The notes beneath the pieces are model-generated. The model saw only the letters and a program-made list of their open reading frames with translations, was not told the origin of the DNA and did not search any database. Below are positions 47,501-59,336 of a stretch of DNA of 64,000 nt, in pieces. Position numbers and translations under genes: made by a program. The stretch is from contig NC_085882.1 in the NCBI RefSeq assembly GCF_035222275.1, positions 2,983,501 to 3,047,500 on the forward strand, written 5' to 3'. Positions within the stretch are counted from its first letter, which is position 1, and each line of letters begins with the position of its first letter. The stretch is from Podospora bellae-mahoneyi. Its lineage: Eukaryota; Ascomycota; Sordariomycetes; Sordariales; Podosporaceae.

Positions 47501-47676
47501 CAAAAGAGCTGAAAAGTCAACTGTGAAGGGGGAGTAACTTTGTCAATTGCGTAAAATCGCTTGGGGAAAGAAAGGGCAATAACGAGGAGAGGCCACCGAC
47601 AAAATCTGAAACACAACAAACACCCGAGACAATTCCTACGCGCGACGGTCAGAAATCGCAGCGACAACAACACACA
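44514..47676. other. Large gene-poor interval, 3.2 kb
   Basis: It holds the transporter promoter, possibly its first exon (44650-44679), and the long leader of chs7. Small frames on both strands have no recognisable character. No tRNA or 5S gene is visible to me. Confidence 0.5.
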
Positions 47677-48821
47677 ATGGGGTCAACAAAATTTGGCAAC
47701 TTCGAGGTGAGCGCGCACCTACCGGCATCGCATGCAGGGTTTTGCGCAGGGACGAAACTAACCACAAACTTGGGATCAGGACTTTTGTCGTGACACAACT
47801 CTTCCAGTCTGCAATGTAAGCCATCCCAACAGTCGATCACTACAGTGCCAATTGGTCCCCTCAGATGCTGACCAGACACAGGTTCTCTCAAAAACCCATA
47901 ATCAGGATGGAGATTGGGGCGGATGCAAGTTGAGAGGCATTACGCTGCCAGGCGAAGATAGATACCTCGGTAACTTGGGTATGATGTCCCAAGGGTCTCG
48001 CGTCTTTATTTACAGATGGAATTCCTGACATTTTTTTAGGATCGATTCTGCTTGCGGGAATTGCTATTCTTGTCACCATCTCTCTTATTCTTAAGTCGGA
48101 AAGAAAAAGGGCAGCTGTCGGACGAAGGTCAGTGCATTATCGTGCGCACGTCAAACCTTTGGACAGGAGCTAACGGAACTGCAGGGAAATGCAAGTGTTT
48201 TTGGTCGGTTATCTGCTTGTGTCTATTGCGGAGATTTTCTCGATAGGAGAATTCCCCTTGAACGACCAAGTACGAGTGGTTTTCAGCGCTATCCACATTG
48301 GTGCTATCGCGGCGACAACATGGCTGCTTTTCATCAACGGTATTGTGGGTTACCAGCTGATGGATGACGGCACGATTCTCTCCCTCGCACTCACCATCGG
48401 CTCGGCACTTGCATGGCTCATTGGTGTTGGATACATCGCCCTCGACACCGGTTACCAGTGGACTACCCAATGGCAGGGCAGCCTTGATCCTCCCAACCGC
48501 AGCATTGCGCTCTACGTCACCTACCTCCTCCTGCCCCTGGTTTGGGTTGTCTTTTTTGTCGTCCTGGAGCTCGTCCTCGTCATCAAGGTGCTCGGCGAGA
48601 CGAGGCCGTTGCTGTTCCTGGGCGCGGCAGCTCTCAGCTTCGCCGTGGGTCAAATCTTCAACTTTGTTGTCAGCCCCTACATTTGCAACGGCACGTCAGG
48701 CGCCATCGATGGTTCTCTGTTTCAGACATTATTCACCTTGGTTGCGGTTACGGTGGTGTGGTTCTTTTGGTCTAGCATCACGGAGGACGACTGGCCTATT
48801 CAGCCGACGCAATACCCATAA
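47677..48821 (+). CDS. chs7: Chitin synthase export chaperone Chs7
   Basis: Five exons, 47677-47706, 47780-47815, 47882-47978, 48040-48127 and 48185-48821 (introns 73, 66, 61 and 57 nt), give 295 residues. The start MGSTKFGNFEDFCRDTTLPV, then CNV, is diagnostic of Chs7. GCKLRGITLPGED and LGNLGSILLAGIAI lead into seven hydrophobic helices; KSERKRAAVGRREMQVFLVG is conserved. Later segments YIALDTGYQW and ETRPLLFLGAAALSFAVGQI also match. Chs7 is an ER membrane protein that folds and exports class IV chitin synthase (Chs3) and is needed for cell-wall chitin. The 66-nt second intron is stop-free and in phase 0. The first exons are 30 and 36 nt, so a caller may start at the ATG at 48189 and lose the amino-terminal third. 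Confidence 0.93.
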
Positions 48822-49845
48822 AGTAATGTTTTTTTTTTGGGGAGGGGGGGGGGGGCATTCATGCAAACAAAACACCAAAACCAAAACGAAATCGAGTAAC
48901 GATTTGAGATACCCGCGCAGTTTTATTAATGACAGCAGCAAGCAAGCACACACACTTTTATGGGAGCAACGGAGTTTTACAGCGGTTTTTTTTTTCTTTT
49001 TTTTCTTTTTTGACGCTCTTTTGTCATTCATATCTTGGGGGGGGGTGGCGGTTATTGATATTTTAGGGACGAAGATGAGGATGGAAGCGATACACAGCGA
49101 GCGAGCCGAGATGAGTGGAAGGGAGGAAGGAAAAGTGGAAGAGATTATGATACCAAGGGTTTAATATGGATTAACTACATACGGAAGTGCGAACCTGCAC
49201 AAGGGAAACGGACGATCGAAGGGGAGAGTGAGTTGAAGTATAACTTTCCACCGAACGATATATCATTATAGCCAGACAGAAAACGGGGGGTTTGGTAGGA
49301 ATGGAATGAGAGAAAAAGAAAGAAAGAAAGTTAATGTGAATTCGATGTGCGATACAAGTGGGGATGAATGAATATGGTGGTGGGTTTGTGTTGTTGTTGT
49401 TGTTGTTGTTGTAATGATGTTGTGTTGGGTTGGCGAAGCGGAAGCGAGTTGAATTAGAAGATGTACATGTCTGTTTTTCGTGTGTTTTTGAGTGTTTGGC
49501 TGCTTGGTAGATACCCTGTTCGAGCAATCGTGGTTGTCTAGTCAGGAATGGATAGCAATGCAATGCGTACAGAGAGAGTGTGGTTTATCATATTTTGCGA
49601 TTATTATGAATGGCCTTGACTACCATCAACAAACCAAGCATTAGACAATTGATAGTTAGCGGTAAAAAGAAGATACTACAGTCCCATAAACTCCAACCCC
49701 AAAAGTCCCACACCAGCTCTTCTTTGTGTTGCCTTTCGTTTCCTTCCTCTCCTCATCACCACCACACTACGAAATATCCATACTTGTATTTTCCCAGCCC
49801 CAACCCCTCTCCATCCTACACTCTTTCCCCTTTGTATCCTCCTCA
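48822..49845. other. Spacer between convergent chs7 and b561-type genes
   Basis: 3' flanks with homopolymer and (TTG)n tracts (49391-49412). No gene is seen. Confidence 0.5.
49391..49412. repeat. (TTG)n microsatellite
   Basis: About seven TTG triplets in the intergenic region between chs7 and the b561-type gene. Confidence 0.85.
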
Positions 49846-50688
49846 TCAATACTCCCTCAACCCCAACTTCCCCAGCTGAATCCTAGGAAACACGCCCCCC
49901 GCAACCAACACAACCCCCAACACCACTCCCACTCTCGACACCCCCAACTGCCCCTTTACATAATCCGTCCACGCCGCGCTCCCCGTAGTCGCCAGAATCA
50001 TCAGCAAAACCCCATACCCAAGATACCGATGCCACTTCCAGACCTTCTTTGCCTTCTCCTCCCCTCCCCACACACTGGGCGTGACATAAATCGTGAAACC
50101 AAACAGATACTGCAGTCCCAGCAACGAGACTGTCGCAACCCCCAAATAAGCGTGCACAGAGTGGAAGTGAGGCAGTTTGTTGGCGTGTTTGTTTGTTTCG
50201 ATTATAACAGTTCCTGATAGGAAGAGCAAAAAGGATAAAAGGTGAAGCCAGGCGTGGAATTTGGCCGCGCGGGTTTTGGCTAGGGGGAGGGATTTTGTTG
50301 TTGGTTGGAGGAGGAGGATTGCTTCTGTTGCGACGAGGAGGCCGGTGAGTTGGAGGATTGGGTGGGGCACTAAGAGAGGTAAAAGGGGGTGGTGGGTTAG
50401 GAGGGGGATGAGGATTGAGAGGAGGAGGAGGAGGAGGCCGGTTTGGGAGAGGATGCCGGTTCCTGTTGAGGGGAGGTTAGTCAAAGGGAGAAATGGGAAG
50501 GGAAAAGGGGGAAACAAACCGAGATAGAGGTTGCGGTACATGGGGGCGTTGGGGCGTTGGATTGCGTCGCCTGGTCGGCCTAGGAGGGGTTCGTTTTCGT
50601 TTGGTTGTTGATGGGTGTCAGATTCTTCCTGGTGAGGGTGTATCTCGTCCGGCAAGCGCGGGAGGGAAGGGGTGGTTGTGGAGGTCAT
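49846..50688 (-). CDS. Cytochrome b561-type membrane protein
   Basis: Two exons read from 50688: 50520-50688 and 49846-50462 (57-nt intron GTTTGT...CTAAC...CAACAG) give 261 residues. A polar N terminus (1-57) is followed by about six helices. Histidines placed as in eukaryotic b561 proteins are H90 (PHPILQLTGLL), H126/H130 (KFHAWLHLLS), H155/H157/H160 (HFHSVHAYLG) and H201 (KWHRYLGYG), which can coordinate two hemes across the membrane. Members transfer electrons across the membrane, for example from ascorbate or to ferric iron. The intron is stop-free and a multiple of three; family spacing at YLGTGILS supports splicing. The gene is divergent from allantoicase, with about 1.1 kb between them. 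Confidence 0.88.
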   Translation of the reverse strand: MTSTTTPSLPRLPDEIHPHQEESDTHQQPNENEPLLGRPGDAIQRPNAPMYRNLYLGLFPPFPFPFLPLTNLPSTGTGILSQTGLLLLLLSILIPLLTHHPLLPLLVPHPILQLTGLLVATEAILLLQPTTKSLPLAKTRAAKFHAWLHLLSFLLFLSGTVIIETNKHANKLPHFHSVHAYLGVATVSLLGLQYLFGFTIYVTPSVWGGEEKAKKVWKWHRYLGYGVLLMILATTGSAAWTDYVKGQLGVSRVGVVLGVVLVAGGVFPRIQLGKLGLREY

Positions 50689-51795
50689 CTTGAATGAAGG
50701 GGACTCTTATAAGAGCTGTGGAGGGTATGAGTTGGTGATGGATGATGATATGGCTAGGTTTAGTCTCGAGCCAGCACGAACCCAAACGAAAATGGCTGCG
50801 AGTAGCTCGAGTGGGAAGTCTGGTTGCTGATATAGACGGTCTCAGACACAAGTCGGCGGGGAAAAGGCGTGAAGTTGACAGACGCCACAGACGACACAAC
50901 CCAGCTGAAGGAGCTGGAAAGGAAAGGGCAAGGGCAAAGTGACGCGGACAAGATCGTCGGCTTGTGTCACCCTTTATGCCGCTTCTCCCCCCCAAAGCTA
51001 TCGAATCATTACCAATCCGGTCACAAGTTGACGGAAGAAAAACATGCATGCATCACGCCAGTTAGTGAAACTAAATCGGGAAGCCATTAGTTTCAAGCCT
51101 CTGCCGTCTATTTTGAACTGTAAGCTCCAGGTGATATTCCACAGCTAAGATGGAGTCTTGTCGTCAAGTTAAACTTTCCCCAGAGAGATCACCTCACTTG
51201 CTTATGATGGCGCGGTCCAGGTCGGTGATGACGGCACCGAGGCGGCCGAGCTGAGAGACAAGCTGGCTGACCAATCACTTCACACCGATTTTCATGGCCC
51301 CAGTTATGCGGGGTCGCTCCCGTTCGGACCGGTATCTTATCAATTTGTGCCGCCGTGTGCCGATGTGCCCCGCGTCTTCATTTCTCGAACCTGCATCCGA
51401 GAGGACGGCCGGCCGATTGTGCATGTTTTCTGTTAGTCACCTCCGGTTGCTTAGGGTGTCGGAGAAGGTGTCTAGGACTCTAGAAGGACCCATCGGCTCG
51501 CCTCCATCTCCACTTTCAAAGGCAGGCCTGCCGTCGGAGCTGGCCGACTTCCACTCGTTCTTCTGTGCGGGCCACTGGGTTGGGGAGGAGGCGGATAGGT
51601 GATTGACGTTGGATTTAAAACGAAATCGTTTCCCCTGCTCTTGTGTCATATGCTTTGATAACGATCGTTGATACGGCCGGCATCGGTTGGAAGTGAGAGG
51701 CTTATAAGTGTGCCCTCTGTGCCGCCTTGAAACGACATATCATCTATTTGGCCTTCTTACCTTCAATTGCACTTTGAACCTCACAGTTGCCCACC
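50689..51795. other. Divergent promoter region of b561 and allantoicase
   Basis: 1.1 kb of upstream sequence containing GATA-type sites near the allantoicase start. No other gene is supported. Confidence 0.55.
51336..51673. promoter_or_regulatory. GATA-type sites upstream of allantoicase
   Basis: TGATAAG on the minus strand at 51336-51342, GATAA at 51657-51661 and GATAC at 51670-51673. The last two flank a perfect 10-bp palindrome AACGATCGTT at 51660-51669. AreA/NIT2 factors bind HGATAR sites in nitrogen-repressed genes. Sites only; binding is inferred. Confidence 0.35.
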
Positions 51796-52913
51796 ATGGC
51801 TGATGATTACGGATACGCTACCGAGGCCGTCCCGGCCACTTCGGTCTCTGCCGAATACATCGACAAGACCTTGAAGTCAACCGCCATTGGTAGGTGCAAT
51901 TCTGTTTCACGGCAGGATGCCATGCTAACCATCTTGCAGATTTGGTCTCAGCCACTCTTGGAGGTGAAGTTCTTGGCTTCTCAGACCAATGGTTTGCTGA
52001 TGCTGCCAACTTGATCAACCCACTTCCCCCAGTTAGAAAACCGGGGAAGATGGTTTACACCGGTGCCTGGTATGACGGCTGGGAGACCAGAAGACACAAC
52101 ACTGAGCCCTTCGATTGGGTGGTGATCCGCCTGGGAGTTAGCTCTGGTACTGTCGAGGGCATTGAAGTCGACACTGCCTACTTCAACGGCAACCACGCCC
52201 CTGCCATCTCAGTGGAGGGCTGCTTCAGCCAAAACAACGAGGAGGTCCTCTCATGGAAGGGAGGCCGTGGTGGTTGGGAGACTATTCTCGGGCTTCAGGA
52301 GTGCGGCCCCAGCCAGAGATTTGGGTGGAAGTTGGAGAATCCCACCAACAAGCAATACACACACGTCCGTTTGAACATGTACCCGGACGGTGGTATCGCC
52401 AGATTCCGCCTCTTTGGTCATGCCGTTCCCGTCTTTCCAGAGGATACTAATGCCATCATCGACTTGGCTGCGGCCCAAAACGGAGGTGTTGCTGTCTCGT
52501 GCAGTGATGAGCACTTTGGAACCAAGGACAACCTGATCCTGCCTGGCAGAGGCAAGGATATGGGAGACGGCTGGGAGACAGCTCGGTCTCGTGGTAAGGG
52601 TCATATTGATTGGACCATTATCAAGCTTGGAGCGCCGGCTTACATCCAGAATTTCCTTGTTGACACGGCTCACTTCCGAGGAAACTACCCTCAAAGGGTT
52701 GAGCTTGAAGCTATCGAGTGGAAGGGAGATGGTGAACTCGGGCCCGATGCTGAGGGTTGGGTGAAGGTAGCAGAGCCGATCAAGACTGGCCCAGATGCTG
52801 AACACCCAGTAGACAGCTTGGTCAAGGACAAGGTGTTTACCCACGTCAAGCTCATCATTGTGCCTGACGGAGGCGTGAAGCGTGTCAGAGTGTTTGCGAA
52901 GCGTGCCGTTTGA
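51796..52913 (+). CDS. alc-1: Allantoicase
   Basis: Exons 51796-51889 and 51940-52913 (50-nt intron GTAGGT...TGCAG) give 355 residues. Two allantoicase repeats are visible: the first with LVSATLGGEVLGFSDQWFAD, GAWYDGWETRRH, DWVVIRLG and VDTAYFNGNHAP, and the second with GGVAVSCSDEHFGTKDNLIL, MGDGWETARSR, DWTIIKLG and VDTAHFRGNYPQ. Metal-binding histidines and acids in the DGWETxR segments occur in both halves. It hydrolyses allantoate to ureidoglycolate and urea in purine breakdown. Length and layout match the family. GATA-type sites upstream fit control by nitrogen status. The start at 51796 (MADDYGYATEAV) has a good Kozak-like context (CCACCATGG). Confidence 0.95.
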
Positions 52914-53458
52914 GCCGTCGAGGTGAAACTGACTGGGAGCGGCGTGGCGGTTGGACGTTGAACAAACTGAAGGGATAGATAGAAAAAGAAGGACAGATAG
53001 CCGAATCGAACCGATTGATGTCACCAAACGAGACCATATTAAGCCATGTGACCCAAGATCAATAGCGACAAGAGTTGGATATTGGTTCAAAGAGATCATC
53101 AAACAAGGAGATTGAGATTAATGGTCTTCGTCTCTCTTATCCAACGCACGGGCCATCGAGGTGGGGAGGGCTGCGACTCGCGGTTGAATGATGCGGCCAA
53201 GGGCCAAAGCCCAGACTTTAAACATGCCTAACGCCTCAAGAGGGAGCGCAACTGTCGGGTCAAACGCCGTTTTCTAGCTTTCATCTCTCGATTTTTCCAA
53301 AACGTTGCCCACTGGACTGGACACAGAGTTTTTGGCGCACCGCCAAACCCGAATGCGCATGCCGATTGCCCACGGATAACCCCTTTGCCTCGCCCATGAG
53401 CAGCCGCCCCGGACACGCAACACGCACGCATGCCAGCTCAACCGTAGCACCCTGAGCC
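52914..53458. other. Intergenic spacer
   Basis: 3' flank of allantoicase and promoter of the ankyrin/DIL gene. Nothing else is recognised. Confidence 0.5.
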
Positions 53459-56124
53459 ATGGATCTCGGGGATTCAGACGGCGGCTTCGATGCCGGCTTT
53501 GGTGGCCCGGAAAAGAAGCGCCCACTGCCCGCCGACCTGCCGCGGTCACTAGACGACCGGAGACATGCTCCCGCCGAGTTGCTGGTGCCCGAGACGGAGA
53601 TGTACGACGGATGGCAGGGTTGGTGTCCCTTCAACCTTCCCCTTTTTGCTCTCCCACGTCATACCGTGTGCTAACTCACAAGTCTTTTTGCTTTTCAGGA
53701 CAATCGCAATTCCTGACCACGCCCATCACCGCGAAGCCGTTATCGTTTGGCAACCTGACGCTGGATGACCCCAACTACGAGGAGGAGTTGACAAAGGGCG
53801 GCCCGGACAGCGAGAAACGGCTTATGGAAATGCTTGCCGCCCAGGCCGCACACACAACGAGCGCCGTGTTTGAGGACGAGGATGTGGTCGCTGCCGATCC
53901 GAAGCGGTCCGAGGAGGAGAAGAAGGATGTATTGCAGAGGACGTTCATCATGGCCGCCAGCAATGGCAACCTGGAGTCTGTAAACAAGATATTGAACGGA
54001 AAGGCCAGGGAATACATAGACGTGAATGCGCCAGACGACGAGGGGACGCCGGCCCTCATATACGCGAGCTGCTTTGTTAGTGCTATTAGCCATGCGCTCT
54101 CCCGGAAATTGCCCATGCTAATTGTTTTGGTGGTAGGGACACGAGTCGGTGGTACAGGCGTTGATTGACGCGGGAGCCGATGTCGACAAGCAGGATCGCA
54201 ATCAGTGGAGTGCTCTTATGTGGGCCATGACAAACAGACACAAGGGAATCGCGACGATACTTTTGGACAATGGGGCGTCGCCAGATAAGAAGACCTCGAC
54301 AGGGAGGACGGCGTTCGATTTCGCTGGCCAGGATAGCGACATGAACTTTTACCTCAACGACAGTGGCGGGTATGGCATCGGAACGGTCGGGCTGGACGAT
54401 GACTTTTATAAACCTGGATTTTCCCAGGACAAGTTCGAGGAAGAGTTGGCCGAAAACGAAATGCGCCGACGCATGATGATGGACAGTGCTAGGGATCTGG
54501 AGGTGGACCTTGGCAACATGGGCATCGATGACCAGCCTGAGGTTTGTAGCCCCTATTTAACCCCTTTTTTTTTCTGAGCTGATGCTAACAATCTCAGACC
54601 TTTGATGAATTCGATGAAGAAGAACAGCAGGAGTTTGACTGGTCAAGATGTCTTCACGATCAAATGTTTGTTTTCCAGGAGAGCGATCTCGACACGATCC
54701 TAGACATTGTCATCACCAACATGACACCGCAACGATCTCCAACTCAGAAACCAGTACCAGCAAACATGATTTTCCTCGGGGCCAGATATGCGCATTATCA
54801 CGCCAGTCCAGAGTTACTGGCGAAGCTACTGGTAACAGCTATGGACAAGATCAACTACGTGGTGGAACAACACCAATGGGACATGACTATTCTTGCGTTC
54901 TGGATGTCCAACGCCACGCTTCTTCTACATTACCTCAAAAAAGACGACGGCCTCGTCGAGGCCACGACCGAGTTCCAAGCGCAATTGGCCGAGCTGATTA
55001 ACGAAATTTTTATTCTTATCGTCCGCGACGCCGAGAGACGCCTGGACAAGGTGCTCGAACCGGCGATGCTCGACCACGAAACGATACCGGGGTTCGAAAA
55101 CATCACGTTTCAAAACGAATGGAAGCTCTTCAAGAGGAAAAAAGAGGTGCAAGAAGAGCCTCTCGAGAAGCGATTACGACCTCCGTCGCCAAAACAGCGA
55201 GCGAAGCCCTCGCCACGAAACGTTACTTCCCTGCTGTCGTCCACCCTTTTTGTGCTGGATCTTTATGATGTTCACTCGGTGATCACGGCGCAGATTTCTT
55301 CGCAGCTGATATACTGGCTCGGGGCGGAGCTGTTCAACCGCATCATGTCCAACAGGAAGTACCTGGCGAGGACGAAGGCGATGCAGATCAGGATGAATAT
55401 TTCTGTCTTGGAGGACTGGGTGAGGAGCAACAACCGGCAGCCGGAGCATTATGAAAAAGGGGAGATGAAGTCGACGGGGGAGACGTTGTTGGAGGCGTCG
55501 AAGAGGCACCTGGCGCCGGTGATTCAGCTGCTGCAGTGGCTGCAGTGTTTTTCGAGTCTGGGGCAGGACGACCTGGAGGCGCTGGTGGGGACGCTGCAGC
55601 AGTTGCGGAGTCTGAGTCCGCAGCAGCTGTTGCATTCGGCGGCGCATTATAGGCCGGAGGTTGGGGAGGGGGGACTGCCGAAGTCGGCACAGAAGTATTT
55701 GGCTGCTGTTCAGAAGGAGCGGGAGGCGAGGAGGAAGGTGGCTGGGGAGGGGTCATCGCCGGGGAAGAATAAGAATGGAGGTGGTGAGGTTCCGATGTCG
55801 CCGGCGGAGGGCGGCGGGGGGATGTTTGATGAGGAGGTGGAGGAGGCGCCGGCGAATTTGCTGCTGGATCCGGCGTTGATGCTGCCGTTTGTGCTGCCTA
55901 GCGTGACGGATATGTTGGTTAGTTATGGGGCTGGGTTTGGGGGGGTGAATAGGGAGCGGGAGAGGAAGTATTTGCCTAGTATACCGCCGGAGTTTTTGGA
56001 GAGGATTGAGAATTCGACTGGGCAGAGTGGTGGGGGTGGAGGGGGGATGGGAGGGGGAGGGATAGGGGGGATGGATAGGGGGCAGAGGTTGTATGGGGGG
56101 AGGGATTGGGAGGATGAGGAGTAG
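53459..56124 (+). CDS. Ankyrin-repeat and DIL-domain protein
   Basis: Four exons, 53459-53618, 53699-54075, 54137-54541 and 54598-56124 (introns 80, 61 and 56 nt), give 822 residues. An acidic N terminus is followed by two or three ankyrin repeats at about residues 135-235 (LQRTFIMAASNGNLESVNKI, SVVQALIDAGADVDKQDRNQ, IATILLDNGASPDKKTSTGR). A DIL (dilute) domain follows at about 430-700 (FLGARYAHYHASPELLAKLL, QWDMTILAFWMSNATLLLHY, LLQWLQCFSSLGQDDLEALV, QQLLHSAAHYRP), related to the cargo domain of class V myosins. The end is Gly-rich. Fungal ankyrin/DIL proteins of this shape are known but poorly characterised; they might link organelle cargo or actin processes. Codon joins are exact, including the intron between SCF and GHES. 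Confidence 0.88.
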
Positions 56125-57077
56125 AGTGGGGGTTAGGGGGTTAGGGGATACTCTATAAATTCAAATGATAGATGGGTTCTCTTTGCTGTATGGGTGTTTG
56201 TGTATAAGGGAAGCTACCAGAACAAAGAAGCATAGATGGGGGGGGGGTTGTGATGGTTTCAGGAGAGAATATTTCCAGCGTTATTGTCCATTTACTGTTG
56301 GACTTGGAAGCAAGACTCAGGGGCAGAAATGCAGACTGGGCTGGGAAGCGTTGATTGATTGCTATCCTTGGACATAATACAGTCATTCTGCTGTAATTTA
56401 CACATTCTGTCTCGGTGGTTGATTGCTTTTTTTTCTTGGGAGTGTTGGTACTCTGCAAGCTGCAAGGGACGGGACCAAACCTACCTACGGCTGCTTAGTT
56501 GGGCCATTGGGCTTGTCTTGCCTAGGTGCTTTTCTTTTCTTCTTTTCGGCACTGAACGACACCTTAATGGTCAGCGGCCTTCGCCCCTCCTCTCTCCGAC
56601 TCTCTGTCTCTGGTTCTTCTTCTTCTTTTCTGCAGGTACAGCTCCTCCATCATTGGACGGGTACTACTCTGCGAGGTAGTATAGAAATTTGACACATCAG
56701 CATCATCATCACCGACCTCGGCACTCTTCTGTTTTTCACCCTGTTTTGAGTTCTTTTCAAGCTGTCTTACCTACGGACTGTTGTCCGGTGCTTCTTTCCC
56801 TCTTCTTCCTCTGGCCACAATTCGGGCTGCCATGCATGCTCTGCTGCTGCTGCTGCAGGTACGGGATCCTCATCACGCTCTCATATTGCTACGCTGAGCT
56901 GGCTTTTTAGTCTCGGCAGTCAGAAGTTTCTTCTTTTCTTCTCTGTGACAGTCTATCTTATTCTCCTCGGCAATGCTGCGTTCTTCTTTCCAGGTTTTTT
57001 CTGGTAGGTGCTCATGCATCCTGCAAGGGACGAGGAGAGCTATCAAGGGAGTACACGATGATTTGATTGGATTGAAG

Positions 57078-57134
57078 TGTGTGTTTGTGTGTGTGTGTGT
57101 GTGGTCAACGATGCAGGTCGGTCGGTCGGTCGGT
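57078..57134. repeat. GT and GGTC microsatellites
   Basis: A GT-rich run at 57078-57103 and about four to five GGTC units at 57116-57134, in a gene-free interval. Confidence 0.85.
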
Positions 57135-59210
57135 ATGTGGCCCTACACTACAGGATGCTGTACACCGTGTCACTTCTTGCTTCTGGCGGTTATGATGAGA
57201 GTAGTAGACAGGGCAGAGAGAACGTGGGTTGCATGGGTTGGTGAACCTGGTTTGGCAACGGGGTGCTTAAACTTGGACGAACGATAGGTGGTTTTTTATT
57301 GCATGGGTACCTAGGGCAGAGAGGGCAGGTGTTGGCAATCGATGATGGGAGAGGCAAACACGGCGAGGCATTTTTTGGGGTTGGGTCGTTATGCTGCGGT
57401 GAAGGGTGACTTTGATGTGTATGCAGGGCGAGTTGTCAGTTCTGAGGTGATTATGCAAACGAAGGGATTGGTGATGAGAAAGTGAGAGCAAGGGCCGTAT
57501 CAAGGTGAGACTTGGACGTAAAACGGCGCTGACCTAGGTCTGTAGCCAAGGTAACCAAGGTGAGAGTGATTTGCTTCTATGCATGGTCTAGTCAAGGGTG
57601 GCCAAGGGAGAATAGAAGCAGGCCCTATGCCGGACCCATTTCCGTGAATACCCTCAACCCTAGATTTATAATGAAGCGAGGGATGTATGTTGACCGCGGA
57701 GCAGCCGAGCCGAACCGCTTCAGCCCACCAATGGGTTTCACGGCTTTTCAAATTTTCCAGCTCTAGTCGGGGGAGGGAAAAAATATATGTCGGGGTTGAA
57801 TCTCTTTTTTGGTGAAGCTGGCTAAATTGGTCTTGCCACGTCAAAAAGTGGTGGTGGGAAGCATGGCCGCCCAATCACTTGATTCACCAGTCACCTGAAC
57901 CGGACCGTGGGATTCCGTTGGTGGGTGTCCTCTGGAAAGGACAGGATCATGGTTCTTCGGGTCACCGCTCCGGATTTGTTCTTTGATTCACTCGATCAGT
58001 GACAAGGAGGAGCGGTCACCAGATGTCACCATCATAGAATCACAGAAACAAAAAGTGGAGGAGGAAAACAAGCGGGGAAGGTCAAGGACCCCACCGTTCG
58101 TCGGAGCTGGGGCCGAGAAGCAAGTCATCAACACCAAAATCCGCAGCTGAGATGCGAGTGTTTTCGGGGTTGTTTTCTTCTTGTTTGCCGATGTGGTCCA
58201 AGACTGGCGAGTGAGACAGATCTCAGGATCGAGCTGAATGATGACAAGAAAATCAAGAGAGAGAAAAAGAGAGACGACAATGTCTTGGCATGAGAGCGGT
58301 GGGGGTTGCCCAAGTGGGACAGTGCAGGTATCCCGAAGTGGTGTAAGTGATAAGGACACCGGACGGTCAGCGAGATGTCCCATCGCAAACGGAGGGAGGA
58401 ATGAGCAAAGTTTATACATTGTGTTGATCCCAAGAGTCTTCCACTCGGGTTGATATGGTCAGACTGAAAATATTCCCAAAACCAGCCAGACAAGGTGCAG
58501 ACTGTCTCGGAGGTGTGCTAACAGAACAGAAACAGACGGCGGGATTAAACAAGCCGCGAACCGTAATAGGCAGCATGCAGGGCTGTCAATGCTGCTTTAT
58601 TACCTGCAGCCCAGTGGCCGTTTGGCAGGTCTTGTCTTGCGCAAACCTCGGCCGAGAATTTGACTGGTTGACATGTTGAAGCCCGCACTGAGGTGGCATC
58701 CTCTGGCTGGTCCGTCGATGCTAGCGGCGAGAATAAGAAAAAAAAGCCTCCAAGAGGTCTGGTCTGGTTGGGTGCCATATTGGGCTCCACGATGATGCAG
58801 ATGCAAGTCCCGGATCTGGGTGACCCCCAGTTCCCAAGAAGAAAACAAGTGGGAAGGGACCCTTCACATAACTGGGTCATCTCCCGCTCGCTCACCCTCC
58901 AAGCCACGGCAAAAAAAAGGGCTATATTTCTGCGACTTTTGTTTCACTGCCCGGGACCTTCCTCGGCCGCAAGTGATACACACGAACAGACCTTGTGGTT
59001 CTCCGCTCTTTCGGACGCAAGCCTGGAGCAGATACCCGGAACGCCGTGACGCCCACTCACTCGGCGCTTGTTTTGATCTCAAGCGTTTGCCTTCATAGAT
59101 GCTTTAAGCCGTTCCCAACTTTCCCACCGTTCATGGCTGTTCGGGGAACCTGTTTCTTCTTGCCCGGACGACTCCTGTCTTCTTTCACGAGCTTTGCCAG
59201 CCCAGCCGAC

Positions 59211-59240
59211 ACCTTGAGAGTCAACACCTTGAGAGTCAAC
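59211..59240. repeat. 15-bp tandem duplication
   Basis: Two exact copies of ACCTTGAGAGTCAAC about 100 nt upstream of the TBC gene's start codon. Confidence 0.9.
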
Positions 59241-59336
59241 ACCGTTGGTACTACCATATAATACCTACTGCCAGTCTTGGACATTGGAACAACAAGCAAG
59301 CTGTGCCGTAGTCGCTGCAACCTTGACAACGGAAGA

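Larger units (their letters stand above)
56125..59336. other. Gene-free 3.2-kb interval
   Basis: 3' flank of the ankyrin/DIL gene and the promoter/leader of the TBC gene. It holds pyrimidine-rich tracts with CTGCAGGTAC repeats (56632-56641 and about 56869), GT and GGTC microsatellites (57078-57134), and a 15-bp duplication at 59211-59240. No protein gene is defensible. Confidence 0.5.

Noticed and set aside
44514-47676. Possible 5S rRNA or tRNA gene in the large gap
   Set aside because: I looked for conserved internal promoter boxes and saw none; absence by eye is not proof.
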